NCBI GenBank assembly: GCA_964590255.1
Contig: CAZPYA010000006.1
Coordinates: 1 to 64,000, forward strand
DNA from: JAKIYB01 sp964590255
GTDB lineage: Bacteria; Armatimonadota; Hebobacteria; CAIYQO01
Direction: 5' to 3'
Length of the DNA: 64,000 bases
The notes below the pieces were generated by a model. That model made no database searches. It saw nothing but the letters and a program-made list of their open reading frames with translations, and was not told the origin of the DNA. Of the stretch, positions 50,801 through 58,549 are shown piece by piece. Made by a program: the position numbers and the translations under genes. The number at the start of each line of letters is the position of its first letter. Within the stretch, counting starts at the first letter, position 1.

Positions 50801-51192
50801 TTCAAGGCGCCACCGGCAAGCTGGAGAAGGGCGGCGCCGTGCTGGAAACACAGCCCAACCGCCACGCCTACCTGGAAGCCGTGCCCGCCGCCGACACCTA
50901 CATCGCCTATAATCCCATGCCCGAGCCGATGCCGTGGAAGCTCACCGTCCCCGGCAACGTCATCGTGCAGGCCAATGGCAAACTCGGCCTCGCCCGCGTC
51001 ACCGTCATGCCCAAAGCCGGCCGCCTCTACATCGACACCGCCTGGCAACCGGGCCAGCAATCCGCCGACACCGACACCGCCCTCCACGTCTTCGGTCTCC
51101 CGAAGGCGCCGGTGGTGATGCTCAACGATACGCCGGTGGTCGCGCAGGAGGTGACCGTCGATGGGGTGAAAGGGTATGCGGTGGCGCTATAA
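47878..51192 (+). CDS. Large secreted protein, possible polysaccharide-lyase-like toroid
   Basis: A 1104-residue protein with a signal peptide (RCLILLLFLLGLAAGAQ). The region of about residues 330-620 has regularly spaced helical segments with the aromatic-rich GGPSYFRGYSHGGGTMNF, GHNATMGAYLAGQFLGAPN and HQEIGDTYYQALSVAAAGAV. These recall alpha/alpha-toroid lyases or hydrolases, such as heparinase- or alginate-lyase-type proteins. The following HMMRP-like part has HPMGRGSYAYHILLQEGPY. Two beta-sandwich-like stretches follow. No family is assigned with confidence. AGGAG (47866-47870) fixes the ATG at 47878 over the in-frame ATG at 47851. Confidence 0.6.
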   Translation: MRCLILLLFLLGLAAGAQERLILDITDVQTAVLDPVEWDTSLPDELYFDAIRPLLVRFPGSAEYIYAKLKDGYRVEKAELVLEWVRQEVEDAERGRHNWGANELYKANPGQWHVLVRPLRKAWSTGDPKLAPTFNAAVKGAVYWGLGGGRAADDRGPDTFGPVPLYPAPKPAKPVSTDPEKTTDLEPLPEDTTRIARLDVTNTLTNPAYGAEIGARLRALESCGFQIYKQETRDMKYRSFWAYDWAVGIAYLKIWVKTPRLLVTLVKDPTAKAGVLPPAIDIATLATKGVQGAPTIAVPADLAQRAVTHLARPAGIPDWQWARIQELRALGGDPKDVVLYLGRGYNFNTLFAGDADAYLASMRELLRMPPRYWQGHQTSDFAILAYGYRDLLPPAVVDHLRIYWDSWLHPEVPNRNDIGGGNQRGGPSYFRGYSHGGGTMNFGHNATMGAYLAGQFLGAPNILKDAREGINNIARGGFGFGTGAHQEIGDTYYQALSVAAAGAVAKWAEDPVDRLRGRIWRDRLLEPLISMYHPGLRRMTHPMGRGSYAYHILLQEGPYHILHTLSPSGALMNLADLKPGRKDIPATWGKVHNLSILGDEAPPMRIGLLAPWTEPYLAESYAAIVDRKALPARVFALDYSPGCRGGGWHVNYLANHYALASRDNANHDYGVTSVVAHWRRAPEQVKSVDALTTAILGFERNACFMAEGNSVAEFGIVQRDNKLIALKAVPARDRFEVKSIPVHALQSTMAIISFGDVSQREVWVNDQKIPEVSGAKTDPGGAWQTRMTAGMPLPKHPAADDPDANPDEVVIPAGNTPTKSVVAAKDGDIITIKDGVSYLGLIPIAVNPLERDRQVEISYEYPALFVHTFLFRGAKPLNLDRYFNADPKATAGFVVEMGDATEYPTFEAFRKHMRAVKLSVAWNAEKKCAEVNYASGQDTLEMAFDPGRYPAVSRKVNGQWPYLPTGILRESSWAIQGATGKLEKGGAVLETQPNRHAYLEAVPAADTYIAYNPMPEPMPWKLTVPGNVIVQANGKLGLARVTVMPKAGRLYIDTAWQPGQQSADTDTALHVFGLPKAPVVMLNDTPVVAQEVTVDGVKGYAVAL

Positions 51193-51243
51193 CGCCTGGT
51201 GTATGAATAGTCACCATCTGGAACAGGGCGGGAGTAGAAGAGC

Positions 51244-51320
51244 AGGTCTTTCGCTTCACCCCCCTCCCCCAGGATTGGGCGAGGGGGCAGGGGGGGTGAG
51301 GGCCGAACTATCGCTTTCCT
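51244..51320. repeat. Dispersed palindromic repeat, GGACTTTCGCTTC family, copy 3
   Basis: AGGTCTTTCGCTTCACCCCC, a CCAGGATTGGGCGAGGG hairpin, and TGAGGGCCGAAC followed by TCGCTTTCCT align with copies 1 and 2. Its right end forms the last codons and stop of the GH42-like gene on the opposite strand. Confidence 0.65.
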
Positions 51321-53629
51321 ACCGCGTCCAACCGGAATACGCGCGTCTCCGGCGCCAGCAGGGTGAAGCGAATCTGCTTCGCCTGCTTCGCGACAAGCTT
51401 GCCGGTCACCACGTCGTAGACGTTGAACGTGCCCGGCAGGGCAATCGTCTTCGGCCCGCTCTGCAGCGAGTGCAGGGCGACGATGGTGGTATCCGCCAGC
51501 AGGATATTCCCGCCGGTGTCATACACGTGGGCGCCGCCGAAGCGGGCCAAATTCCGCCACAAGTCCGCCGGGAAGGGGATGGCGTGGGAGAACACCGCGG
51601 CGTAGTCGCCGGCGCCCAGCGGCTCTTTGCCCGTATAGGCGCCGCGCGCGCCTTTGCCGAAGGCCTTCACCGCCAGGCCGGTGTTATAGCGGCCCAGCTT
51701 CGTCCACGCGCTGCCGAGGGGCTGGCCGTCCGTCGGGAAGAGCAGCGGGCCATAGGAGAGCGGCCCGCCGAGCACGGTATCCGCGCTCAGTCCCTGCGTG
51801 ACGGGATGGGTGAAATCGGAGAGCAACACGCGGTGCGGGTAATTCACCGGCAGCATCTCCATTTTAAAGCCGGTCAGCTTTTCCGCGTTGGCGGCGCTGA
51901 CCGTTGTGCCGTCGCTGATACCTGACCCCGGCCCCCACACCACCACATTGCCGTCGCGGAAGACCTTCTCCTGGAGCAGTTTCAGCCGCGCGTCGTCCAC
52001 CTTGAAGAGGTTCGGGAAGTAGAACACCGCGTGCTTCGGGAAGTTGGGCAGCGCCAGGTCTTCCAGCAGGTAGGTGCGGACGGGCACGCCGCAGCGCGCC
52101 AGGCCCTGTTTCATCTCCCACATCACCGCTTCGTTCAGATAGTTGCCGCTGCCGTTCGTCTCCAACGCGCACTGGTCGTCGATGATCAGGGCGATGCCCG
52201 GCACCGTCTCATGCTTCCAGTTCACCGCCTCCTTCAGCACCTGCACCTGCCGCTCGATAACCGGGTGCATCTCCGGCGCGATGAACCAGTCGTTGGACAG
52301 GTCCATCCAGTAATACCAGAAGCCGCGGGTGAGCGCGGTGCCCAGGTTGCGCCAGGTGATCGCCTCGAATTCCTTCAGGTCGCGGGCGCGGCCATAGCCG
52401 TTGTATTTATCGGGGTAGGTGCGCTGGTCCATCTCGGCGATGAAGAGCTTGCCGCGCAGCACGGCCGAGTCGACGATGCCCTCCGGCTCGAAGACGCCGC
52501 CGGCGCCGCGCGCCTGGTAGTCGTGCGGGGTGATGAGCCCGTCCATGTGCGTCAGGTCGAAGAGCGCGGCGGCGCGCAGGTTGCCCGAGCCGGCGCACAA
52601 CTCCAGGTCGGCCAGCGCTCGCGGCGCATCCATCACAAAGAAGTCGTCGATATCCCACCCCTGCATCACCTGCTTCAGCGCGTCGTGAATGAGGAGGGCT
52701 GTGCGGCCGGGGGCCAGGCCGGCGCACATGGCCGTCTGCAGTTGCGCGAAGCGCTGGTAATACAGGTCGCGGGTCAGCTCTAGGTAGTCGCGCAGCGGGG
52801 CGTTGTCCGTGCCCGCCTGCCAGTACAGGTTCTTCGCCACTTCCGGCGTCTTCCCGCGCAGCTTGTCCTTCGGCACCGGCACGGTCGCCAGCGACGCGGT
52901 CTTGTCGCCCCAGGCGGCGCGCAGCGCGTCGTCGGTGCCGTATTTCGCCGTCAGGTAGGCGCGCCAGCGGGCGAGCATCAGCGGGCTGTGGTCAAACAGC
53001 CACCCGCCGATGGCCGGCTCGAAGGTGCCTTCGTTGCGGTGAAAATTCGCGTAACCGATGACGCGGTTGGCCCACGGGCGGCTCTCGCAGTACTGGATGA
53101 TGGCGGTACACAGCTTCGCCGCGTTGGCCCAGTAGTTGTCGGCGGCCATCGACGGCGCGCTGCCCGGAGCACCATCCTCGGTGACGAAATACTGCTCGGG
53201 GTGCAGCTTTTTCCAACTGTTCGGCTCGTATAGCCCGTAGCGGATGACGATATACGCGCCGGGGTCGAGTTTCAGCGCCAGCTCCACCGCGTCGTCGATG
53301 CCCTGGTAACCGCGCGGGTTCAGCTTGATCAGCGGCGTGCTGCTCACCTGGTCGCCCACCCAGAACTGCGTGCCGAAGAAATCGCCGTCCGCCACCGGCG
53401 GGCAGATGTAGTAGACGCCCATCTTATGCGGGGCGAAGCGCGGCAACTGCCGGTCGGTATACGGCTTGTCCCACGCCATCGGGCTGTACCCCGGCAGCGC
53501 GTTCGGCACGCCGTCGATATACACGGTCGGCCGCCCGTTGCAGTCCTTCACCTCGACGACCGGGTATTTGGTCTGCGCGATGGCGGCGACAGCAAGCAGC
53601 GCAACAACGAACAATAACAGACGGGACAT
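51308..53629 (-). CDS. Secreted GH42-like glycoside hydrolase
   Basis: A 773-residue protein with a signal peptide (RLLLFVVALLAVAAIAQT). The barrel begins VYIDGVPNALPGYSPMAWDK. GYANFHRNEGTFEP has Glu (about 200) in the acid/base position, and KLFIAEMDQRTYP has Glu (about 399) in the nucleophile position of GH42. A class I amidotransferase-like trimerisation domain follows (MWEMKQGLARCGVPVRTYLL; FPKHAVFYFPNLFKVDDARL), as in GH42. Its substrate is probably a beta-galactoside or related glycan. GAGGTG precedes the ATG. The last codons lie in a dispersed repeat, so the original C-terminus may have been altered. Confidence 0.75.
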   Translation of the reverse strand: MSRLLLFVVALLAVAAIAQTKYPVVEVKDCNGRPTVYIDGVPNALPGYSPMAWDKPYTDRQLPRFAPHKMGVYYICPPVADGDFFGTQFWVGDQVSSTPLIKLNPRGYQGIDDAVELALKLDPGAYIVIRYGLYEPNSWKKLHPEQYFVTEDGAPGSAPSMAADNYWANAAKLCTAIIQYCESRPWANRVIGYANFHRNEGTFEPAIGGWLFDHSPLMLARWRAYLTAKYGTDDALRAAWGDKTASLATVPVPKDKLRGKTPEVAKNLYWQAGTDNAPLRDYLELTRDLYYQRFAQLQTAMCAGLAPGRTALLIHDALKQVMQGWDIDDFFVMDAPRALADLELCAGSGNLRAAALFDLTHMDGLITPHDYQARGAGGVFEPEGIVDSAVLRGKLFIAEMDQRTYPDKYNGYGRARDLKEFEAITWRNLGTALTRGFWYYWMDLSNDWFIAPEMHPVIERQVQVLKEAVNWKHETVPGIALIIDDQCALETNGSGNYLNEAVMWEMKQGLARCGVPVRTYLLEDLALPNFPKHAVFYFPNLFKVDDARLKLLQEKVFRDGNVVVWGPGSGISDGTTVSAANAEKLTGFKMEMLPVNYPHRVLLSDFTHPVTQGLSADTVLGGPLSYGPLLFPTDGQPLGSAWTKLGRYNTGLAVKAFGKGARGAYTGKEPLGAGDYAAVFSHAIPFPADLWRNLARFGGAHVYDTGGNILLADTTIVALHSLQSGPKTIALPGTFNVYDVVTGKLVAKQAKQIRFTLLAPETRVFRLDAVGKR

Positions 53630-53791
53630 AGGCACCTCGCGGGTAGATGATGCTGGATTAGACACCGATCTTATCAGATGGTTATCAAACAAGAAGAAGC
53701 CATGTCATAATGCATAGGGGATTCCGGGCAAAGGCAATAAGAGCGGAAGGATTACATTTTTGGGAGCAGAGAAGATAAATAATTCTGCTCC

Positions 53792-55255
53792 TTATCTGCT
53801 TGCACGATAAATCCACGCCGTGTTGTGGCTGGGACCCGCCCCGCCGTCATAGCCGCAGAAGTAGTAGACCTGACCCGCTTCACCGGCAAAGGGCGACGGC
53901 TCGATATCGCGGCAGCCGGTGAGTTTTTGGCCCGCGGGCAGCGGATGCGCGGCATCGGCGATATAGCCCCAGTCATATCGCCCATCGCGATGGCGGATGA
54001 GGTAGCATGAGCCGTTGTTCGGAGGATTGGGGGAGCCGGGACGCTCCACCCAAGCGCCGCACAGCCAGAGCGGATCGCCCGTCTTCGGATCGGTGACCGG
54101 CAGGAAGCGATTATACGCGGCGATGGCGCCGTGCCGGCGCGCGGTGGGCGTGTTCCACGCCGTGTTAAAGAACGCCTTGATGTCGAGTTCCTGTTCGGTG
54201 GCGATGCAGCCGTTGGCGTCCACGCGCGTGGAATCGAAGCGCACAAGGATGCCCGGATATTCATAATTCGCCAGCAGCACCTGATGCTTCCCGCCGCGCG
54301 GGTCAGGCACTGCCGTCAGGCCGCGCAGGTAGCGCGATTGCAGCACGTCTTTCTCCACCGGCCAGCGGTATACGAGTTGCCAGGAGGGCTTGGGGCCATC
54401 GAGACGGCGATACAACCCGCCATCGACCGGCTGCCCCGCCGCGTCGAGGGTGATGCGCGATGCCATGTAGAGGTCGCCGTTGCACTCGGCGAAACAGAGG
54501 ATACGGCTGAAGTCGTAGACTTTCCCATCGCTCGTGTATCCGGTGGCCGCCGTGCGTTCCGCCTGCGCCTCCCAGCGAATGCCGCCCGGCGCGGTGGGAT
54601 CGTAACTGCCCCGATAGATGCCGCCGCGATTCATGCCGGCAAAGAGCTCGTGGACGCCGGTGACCTTGTCCACATGCAAGCCAAAGGCGCGCACGCCCAG
54701 ATTCCCGGCGGCGACATCGCTGCGCTGCCACTGCCCGGTGGCGTCATGGCGGATGAATACCGCGCTCATCCCCCGCGCGTGCGGCAATTCGGATGGACTG
54801 GCCACCAACAGTCGCACGGGCTTGGCCAACTTTGTGCCCTGGAAATCCGTGGTGAACAGACACGAGACCAACCCCTCGACACGCATGCACATCGGCCCAA
54901 AACCGTAATCGATCTGCCAGGGCGCGTCCGGCGAATCTTTTAGCAGAATTTGTGCGCCGGGTTTGGGGTCATCACCGGACTGATCTTGGGCATAGCCGAT
55001 ACCGGCGTATAGTTTGCCGTTATGCCCGGCCAGCCACATCGCCTCTGTGCCGCCCATAAACTGCCCGTTGACATCTTTGGTGCCGGGAATATAGTCCTGG
55101 GTGAAGATGAGACGCGCTAGCGGCATGTCGGCTACCTCGTTGCGCGGGAGCGCGGCATTCACAGGCGGTTGTTGTCCATTCGCGTGCGGCGCACAGCAGA
55201 CCAGTGCCACTGCCAGCAGACACCCCAGAAGACCGGTCAGGCTCATCGTCTTCAT
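53792..55255 (-). CDS. Secreted protein of unknown function, beta-propeller-like
   Basis: A 487-residue protein with a signal peptide (LTGLLGCLLAVALVCCAPHA). A series of short repeats with Gly-rich turns suggests a beta-propeller: MWLAGHNGKLYAGIGYAQDQ, LFAGMNRGGIYRGSYDPTA, ILCFAECNGDLYMASRITLD and CYLIRHRDGRYDWGYIADAA. Nine Cys residues are scattered. I do not recognise the family. Its start (ATGA) overlaps the stop of the EF-hand serine hydrolase gene, so both are made from one message and may work together outside the cytoplasmic membrane. Confidence 0.6.
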   Translation of the reverse strand: MKTMSLTGLLGCLLAVALVCCAPHANGQQPPVNAALPRNEVADMPLARLIFTQDYIPGTKDVNGQFMGGTEAMWLAGHNGKLYAGIGYAQDQSGDDPKPGAQILLKDSPDAPWQIDYGFGPMCMRVEGLVSCLFTTDFQGTKLAKPVRLLVASPSELPHARGMSAVFIRHDATGQWQRSDVAAGNLGVRAFGLHVDKVTGVHELFAGMNRGGIYRGSYDPTAPGGIRWEAQAERTAATGYTSDGKVYDFSRILCFAECNGDLYMASRITLDAAGQPVDGGLYRRLDGPKPSWQLVYRWPVEKDVLQSRYLRGLTAVPDPRGGKHQVLLANYEYPGILVRFDSTRVDANGCIATEQELDIKAFFNTAWNTPTARRHGAIAAYNRFLPVTDPKTGDPLWLCGAWVERPGSPNPPNNGSCYLIRHRDGRYDWGYIADAAHPLPAGQKLTGCRDIEPSPFAGEAGQVYYFCGYDGGAGPSHNTAWIYRASR

Positions 55256-56874
55256 GGCTGCTTCCCACCCTGCTGCCAGAGCGCCGTCAATTCCCCTTCG
55301 GTGACTAAGCCATCTTTGTTGGCGTCGAGTCGGTCGAAGAGGGCGCCGGGCAATTCGTTACGGTCGAGTTTGCCGTCGCCGTTCTTATCACGTTGCTTGA
55401 ACTGCTCGCTGACGCCTTTTCCGCCGGAAGACGCAGCTCCGATGCCTGCCGCCTCATTCGCCAGCGCGCGAAACGCGGGGTAAGTTGGAGCCTTATAGCC
55501 TTGTGTCTGGGTCATGAAGATGGCGAAGAAGTTGCTGTTGCGGTCCACCCAGAACTGCGTGCCATCAGCGCCGCCCCAGGAGTAGCCGCCTTTGCCATCC
55601 ACCGCGCCGCCCAGCCCGTATTGTTGATTGGGCACTTTCAGGTGATTCTGAAACATGAGATCGACGGTTTCCGGTTTCAGGACGCGCACGCCGTCGAGTT
55701 CGCCGCGGTTGAGCAGCATCCGGCAGAAGCGTTCGTAATCCGCCGCGGTGCTGAACATGCCGTTGCCCCCCATCATCAGGCTGGGTTTTTCGGTGACCTT
55801 GCCGAGATCATTGCCGGGTTCCAGCACGCCGGGGCGCGGTTGCTTGTAGATCTGGCACAGGCGGGTCACTTTTTCCGGCTGCACCCAGAACTCGGTGTCG
55901 GCCATCTTCAGCGGTCCGGTCAACTTTTCGCGGATCACCACATCCAACGGCTTGCCCGTGACCGCTTCGATGTAGCGACCCAGCACGTCGATGGAGGTGC
56001 CGTATTGCCAGCCGGTGCCGGGCTGGAACTTGAGCGGCTGTTTTGCGAGCGCCTCCGAGAAGTCTTTCAGCGTCGCGCGCCCGCCGCGCATCGCCTGGTA
56101 GGCCATCGCCGCCACGGCGTTATTGTTTCCGCCGCCTTCCAGATTGCCGAAGTAGAGACCGCTGCTGTGGCTCATCAACATGCGCGGCGTGATGGGGAAT
56201 TTCGCCGGCACGAGCTTGCCGTTTTCCAACACCTGCGGCGCCGCCCATTCCGGACAATACTTGGCAATCGGCTCATCCAGGGTGAACTTGCCTTCGTCAT
56301 AGAGGACCAATGCCGTCGCGGCGATGAGCGGTTTCGTCATGCTCATTAAGCGGAAGATGGCCTCCATGGACATCGGGGTGTTCGCCGCGACATCCTGCTG
56401 GCCGAACGCTTCAAAGTATCCGCGCTGGCCATTCCGAGTAATGAGCGCCAGACAGCCGGCGATGTTCTTCGCCGCCACATGCCGCTGCAATTCGATATCG
56501 ATCTTCGCCAGCACGTCGGGTTTCAACCCAGCGGCCTTCACTTCATCCCCATGATGACGCGGTTGGAAATTCGCAGCAGGCGGCAACGGCGCGCCGTCCG
56601 ACACGCCGACATGCCAATCCTGTTGCCCGGCGCCTTTGCCGGCAACGGCAGCCGCCTCGTCTTTGGTCACGATGCCGTCGGCATTCTTATCGAGCAGCTT
56701 GAACAGTTTCTCGTTCGGCACTTCATCCGGCGTCAGCTTCCCATCGGCGTTTTTATCCCATTGCGTGAAGAGTTGATCAACGGTGGGTTGCTGGGGTGAC
56801 CGCTCCTGGGCTGATGCCGAATTCACCAGAAACACGGCACAGATAACAGAAAATAGAACGATGTAGTCTCTCAC
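55252..56874 (-). CDS. Secreted serine hydrolase (class C beta-lactamase-like) flanked by EF-hands
   Basis: A 540-residue protein. After a signal peptide come two EF-hand loops: DKNADGKLTPDE (40-51) and DKNADGIVTKDE (62-73). The hydrolase domain carries SMTK (Ser about 178, Lys about 181), Tyr in WQYGTSID (about 291) and GWGGADG, as in class C beta-lactamases and esterases. Two further EF-hand loops close it: DKNGDGKLDRNE (496-507) and DANKDGLVTEGE (517-528). Such enzymes usually act as peptidases or esterases rather than on drugs. GTG at 56874 is chosen for its AAAGGGG site over a TTG upstream. The stop overlaps the next gene. Confidence 0.87.
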   Translation of the reverse strand: MRDYIVLFSVICAVFLVNSASAQERSPQQPTVDQLFTQWDKNADGKLTPDEVPNEKLFKLLDKNADGIVTKDEAAAVAGKGAGQQDWHVGVSDGAPLPPAANFQPRHHGDEVKAAGLKPDVLAKIDIELQRHVAAKNIAGCLALITRNGQRGYFEAFGQQDVAANTPMSMEAIFRLMSMTKPLIAATALVLYDEGKFTLDEPIAKYCPEWAAPQVLENGKLVPAKFPITPRMLMSHSSGLYFGNLEGGGNNNAVAAMAYQAMRGGRATLKDFSEALAKQPLKFQPGTGWQYGTSIDVLGRYIEAVTGKPLDVVIREKLTGPLKMADTEFWVQPEKVTRLCQIYKQPRPGVLEPGNDLGKVTEKPSLMMGGNGMFSTAADYERFCRMLLNRGELDGVRVLKPETVDLMFQNHLKVPNQQYGLGGAVDGKGGYSWGGADGTQFWVDRNSNFFAIFMTQTQGYKAPTYPAFRALANEAAGIGAASSGGKGVSEQFKQRDKNGDGKLDRNELPGALFDRLDANKDGLVTEGELTALWQQGGKQP

Positions 56875-56991
56875 GATGGCCCCTTTCGCACCAGAAGGCT
56901 GCCGGTAATCGCGCAAGCAGCGCGTATAGAGAACTACACAGTCATACGTAAGTCGGAATAGTTGAGTTGCATGACTCCGCAGATGAATTGG

Positions 56992-57620
56992 TTACAGATA
57001 CGCCCCCGTCCACGCCCCGCCCCGCGCGAGATGCGCCTCGATCTCCGCCGGGTTGCTCTTCCCGTCCGCCCCGTGGGGCAGGTGCGGCCAGGTGTTGCCG
57101 TAGCGCGTGGTGCGCAGCAGCCAGTCGAGGAGGGTGCGGCGGAGCGCTTCGCGAACAGCGGCATACTCTGGAGCAGTGCCGAGGTTGGTCATCTCCCATG
57201 GGTCGTTGACCACGTCGTAGAGTTCGCTGTCGTCGATGCCTTCACGATACATGCCGATGGGGCGGTGGGTGAGGCTCCACGCCTTCGTGCGCACGGTGCG
57301 GCTCCAGGGGAATTCTGCGAATATGGCGTCGCGCACGGGCGTCGTGTCGCCGCGCAGCATGGCGGCAATATTCAGGCCGTCCACCGTGTCGGGGCAGGAC
57401 ACGCCGGCCAGCGCGCACAGCGTGGGGAAAAGGTCGATGCTCTCCACCAGCTCATCCACCGTGCCGTGCGAAAAATCGCCGTCGGGCCAAACCCAGATGA
57501 AAGGCGTGCGCAGGATAGCCCCGTAGCTGATGCCCGGCGCTTTCTCCAGGAAACCGTGTTCGAGGGCGAAATCGCCGTGGTCGGTGCAGTAGACGACGAT
57601 GGTGTCGTCATCCAGGCCCC
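56992..57620 (-). CDS. Sulfatase, C-terminal part (after the frameshift)
   Basis: The frame here continues the sulfatase that begins at 58486 but is one base out of register with it. It carries LDDDTIVVYCTDHGDFALEH and GFLEKAPGISYGAILRTPFI, the sulfatase HGD metal motif, then SELYDVVNDPWEMTNLGTAP, the usual C-terminal signature. With the extra base removed the complete protein would be about 500 residues, normal for the family. See the N-terminal entry for the break. Confidence 0.75.
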
Positions 57621-58486
57621 CCCTCGCGCAGCGTGCGCCGCAACTCGCCCACCATATGGTCCACCTGCGAGACGCAGCCGTAGTACCCCTGCAGCTTGCG
57701 CCGGCGCACGTTGTCGTACCCCGCCTCGCCGAAATGCGCCCCATATCGGCGCATCCACTCGATCATCCACTGCTGCGGGAGCGGCTTGCTCGATAGGTCC
57801 TCGTCAGCGCTGAGCGGCAGCTCCAGCTCCACGCCGTCATACAGCTCCCAGAATTCCGGCACGGGGATGTAGTTTTCGTGCGGGTGCAGGCAATCGATCT
57901 GGTAAACGAATGGCTGCCCGGCGGGTTTCTCGGCGAGGAACTCGCGGAAGCTATGCAGGCAGTAACCCTCGTAGCTGTCGTCAAAGGTGAGGCGCGACGG
58001 GCGGCCGTCCAACGATTGCACATGCCCGTCCCAGGCTTCATCGTCGCGCAGGTGCAGCAGGCCTTTTGCCTCCAGATAGCGGCTGTAGGCATCGCCGGCA
58101 CTCAGCCCATGACCGGCAACGGTCTCCTCGTGCAGGTTGCGGTAGTCGTCGCAATGCGGCGCCAGCCACCTGTCCTGCACGTGAATGTGCCCGATGATGC
58201 CGGTGCGGTACCCCGCCCCATGAAACGCGCTCATCATCGACGGCAGGCCATCCGGCAGCGCCTCGTTGCCGCTCAAACCGTAGATGCCGTGGTTGTGCAC
58301 GTATTGCCCGGTGAGATAGCACATGCGGCTGGGGCTGCAGATGGGGTTCTGCACGAACGCCCGGGTGAAATGCACCCCGTCGCCGGCCAGCGCGTCCAGG
58401 TGCGGCGTGCGCACCTGCGGGTGGCCGTTCACGCCCAGGCAGCGGGCGTTGTGCTGGTCAGATTTGACAATGAGGATGTTGGGCAT
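57608..58486 (-). CDS. Sulfatase, N-terminal part (frameshifted)
   Basis: From ATG 58486 the product reads MPNILIVKSDQHNARCLGVN, with the metal-binding Asp (10) of the sulfatase fold. The formylglycine site is ICSPSRMCYLTGQ with Cys at 50 and the C-x-P-x-R consensus. GYRTGIIGHIHV and later FVYQIDCLHPHENYIP match choline-sulfatase- or arylsulfatase-like members. The frame is lost at a run of seven C on the plus strand (57617-57623): six would restore continuity into the 56992-57620 part. That points to a homopolymer error or a true frameshift. An anaerobic-type maturase is not adjacent. Confidence 0.8.
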   Translation of the reverse strand: MPNILIVKSDQHNARCLGVNGHPQVRTPHLDALAGDGVHFTRAFVQNPICSPSRMCYLTGQYVHNHGIYGLSGNEALPDGLPSMMSAFHGAGYRTGIIGHIHVQDRWLAPHCDDYRNLHEETVAGHGLSAGDAYSRYLEAKGLLHLRDDEAWDGHVQSLDGRPSRLTFDDSYEGYCLHSFREFLAEKPAGQPFVYQIDCLHPHENYIPVPEFWELYDGVELELPLSADEDLSSKPLPQQWMIEWMRRYGAHFGEAGYDNVRRRKLQGYYGCVSQVDHMVGELRRTLREGGPG

Positions 58487-58504
58487 GGGACGCACCTGAA
58501 ATAG

Positions 58505-58535
58505 AAAAACCCCCCTCTCCTCGGGGAGAGGGGGG
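58505..58535 (-). terminator. Intrinsic terminator of the flotillin gene
   Basis: CCCCCCTCTCC (58510-58520) pairs with GGAGAGGGGGG (58525-58535) around TCGG, followed on the minus strand by T5 (58509-58505). It begins 15 bases after the flotillin stop. Confidence 0.75.
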
Positions 58536-58549
58536 CAGGGGGTGAGAGG

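Noticed and set aside
55252..56874. Antibiotic-resistance beta-lactamase
   Set aside because: SMTK and Tyr motifs are shared by many esterases and peptidases. EF-hands and the secreted partner point to another role, and no resistance context exists.
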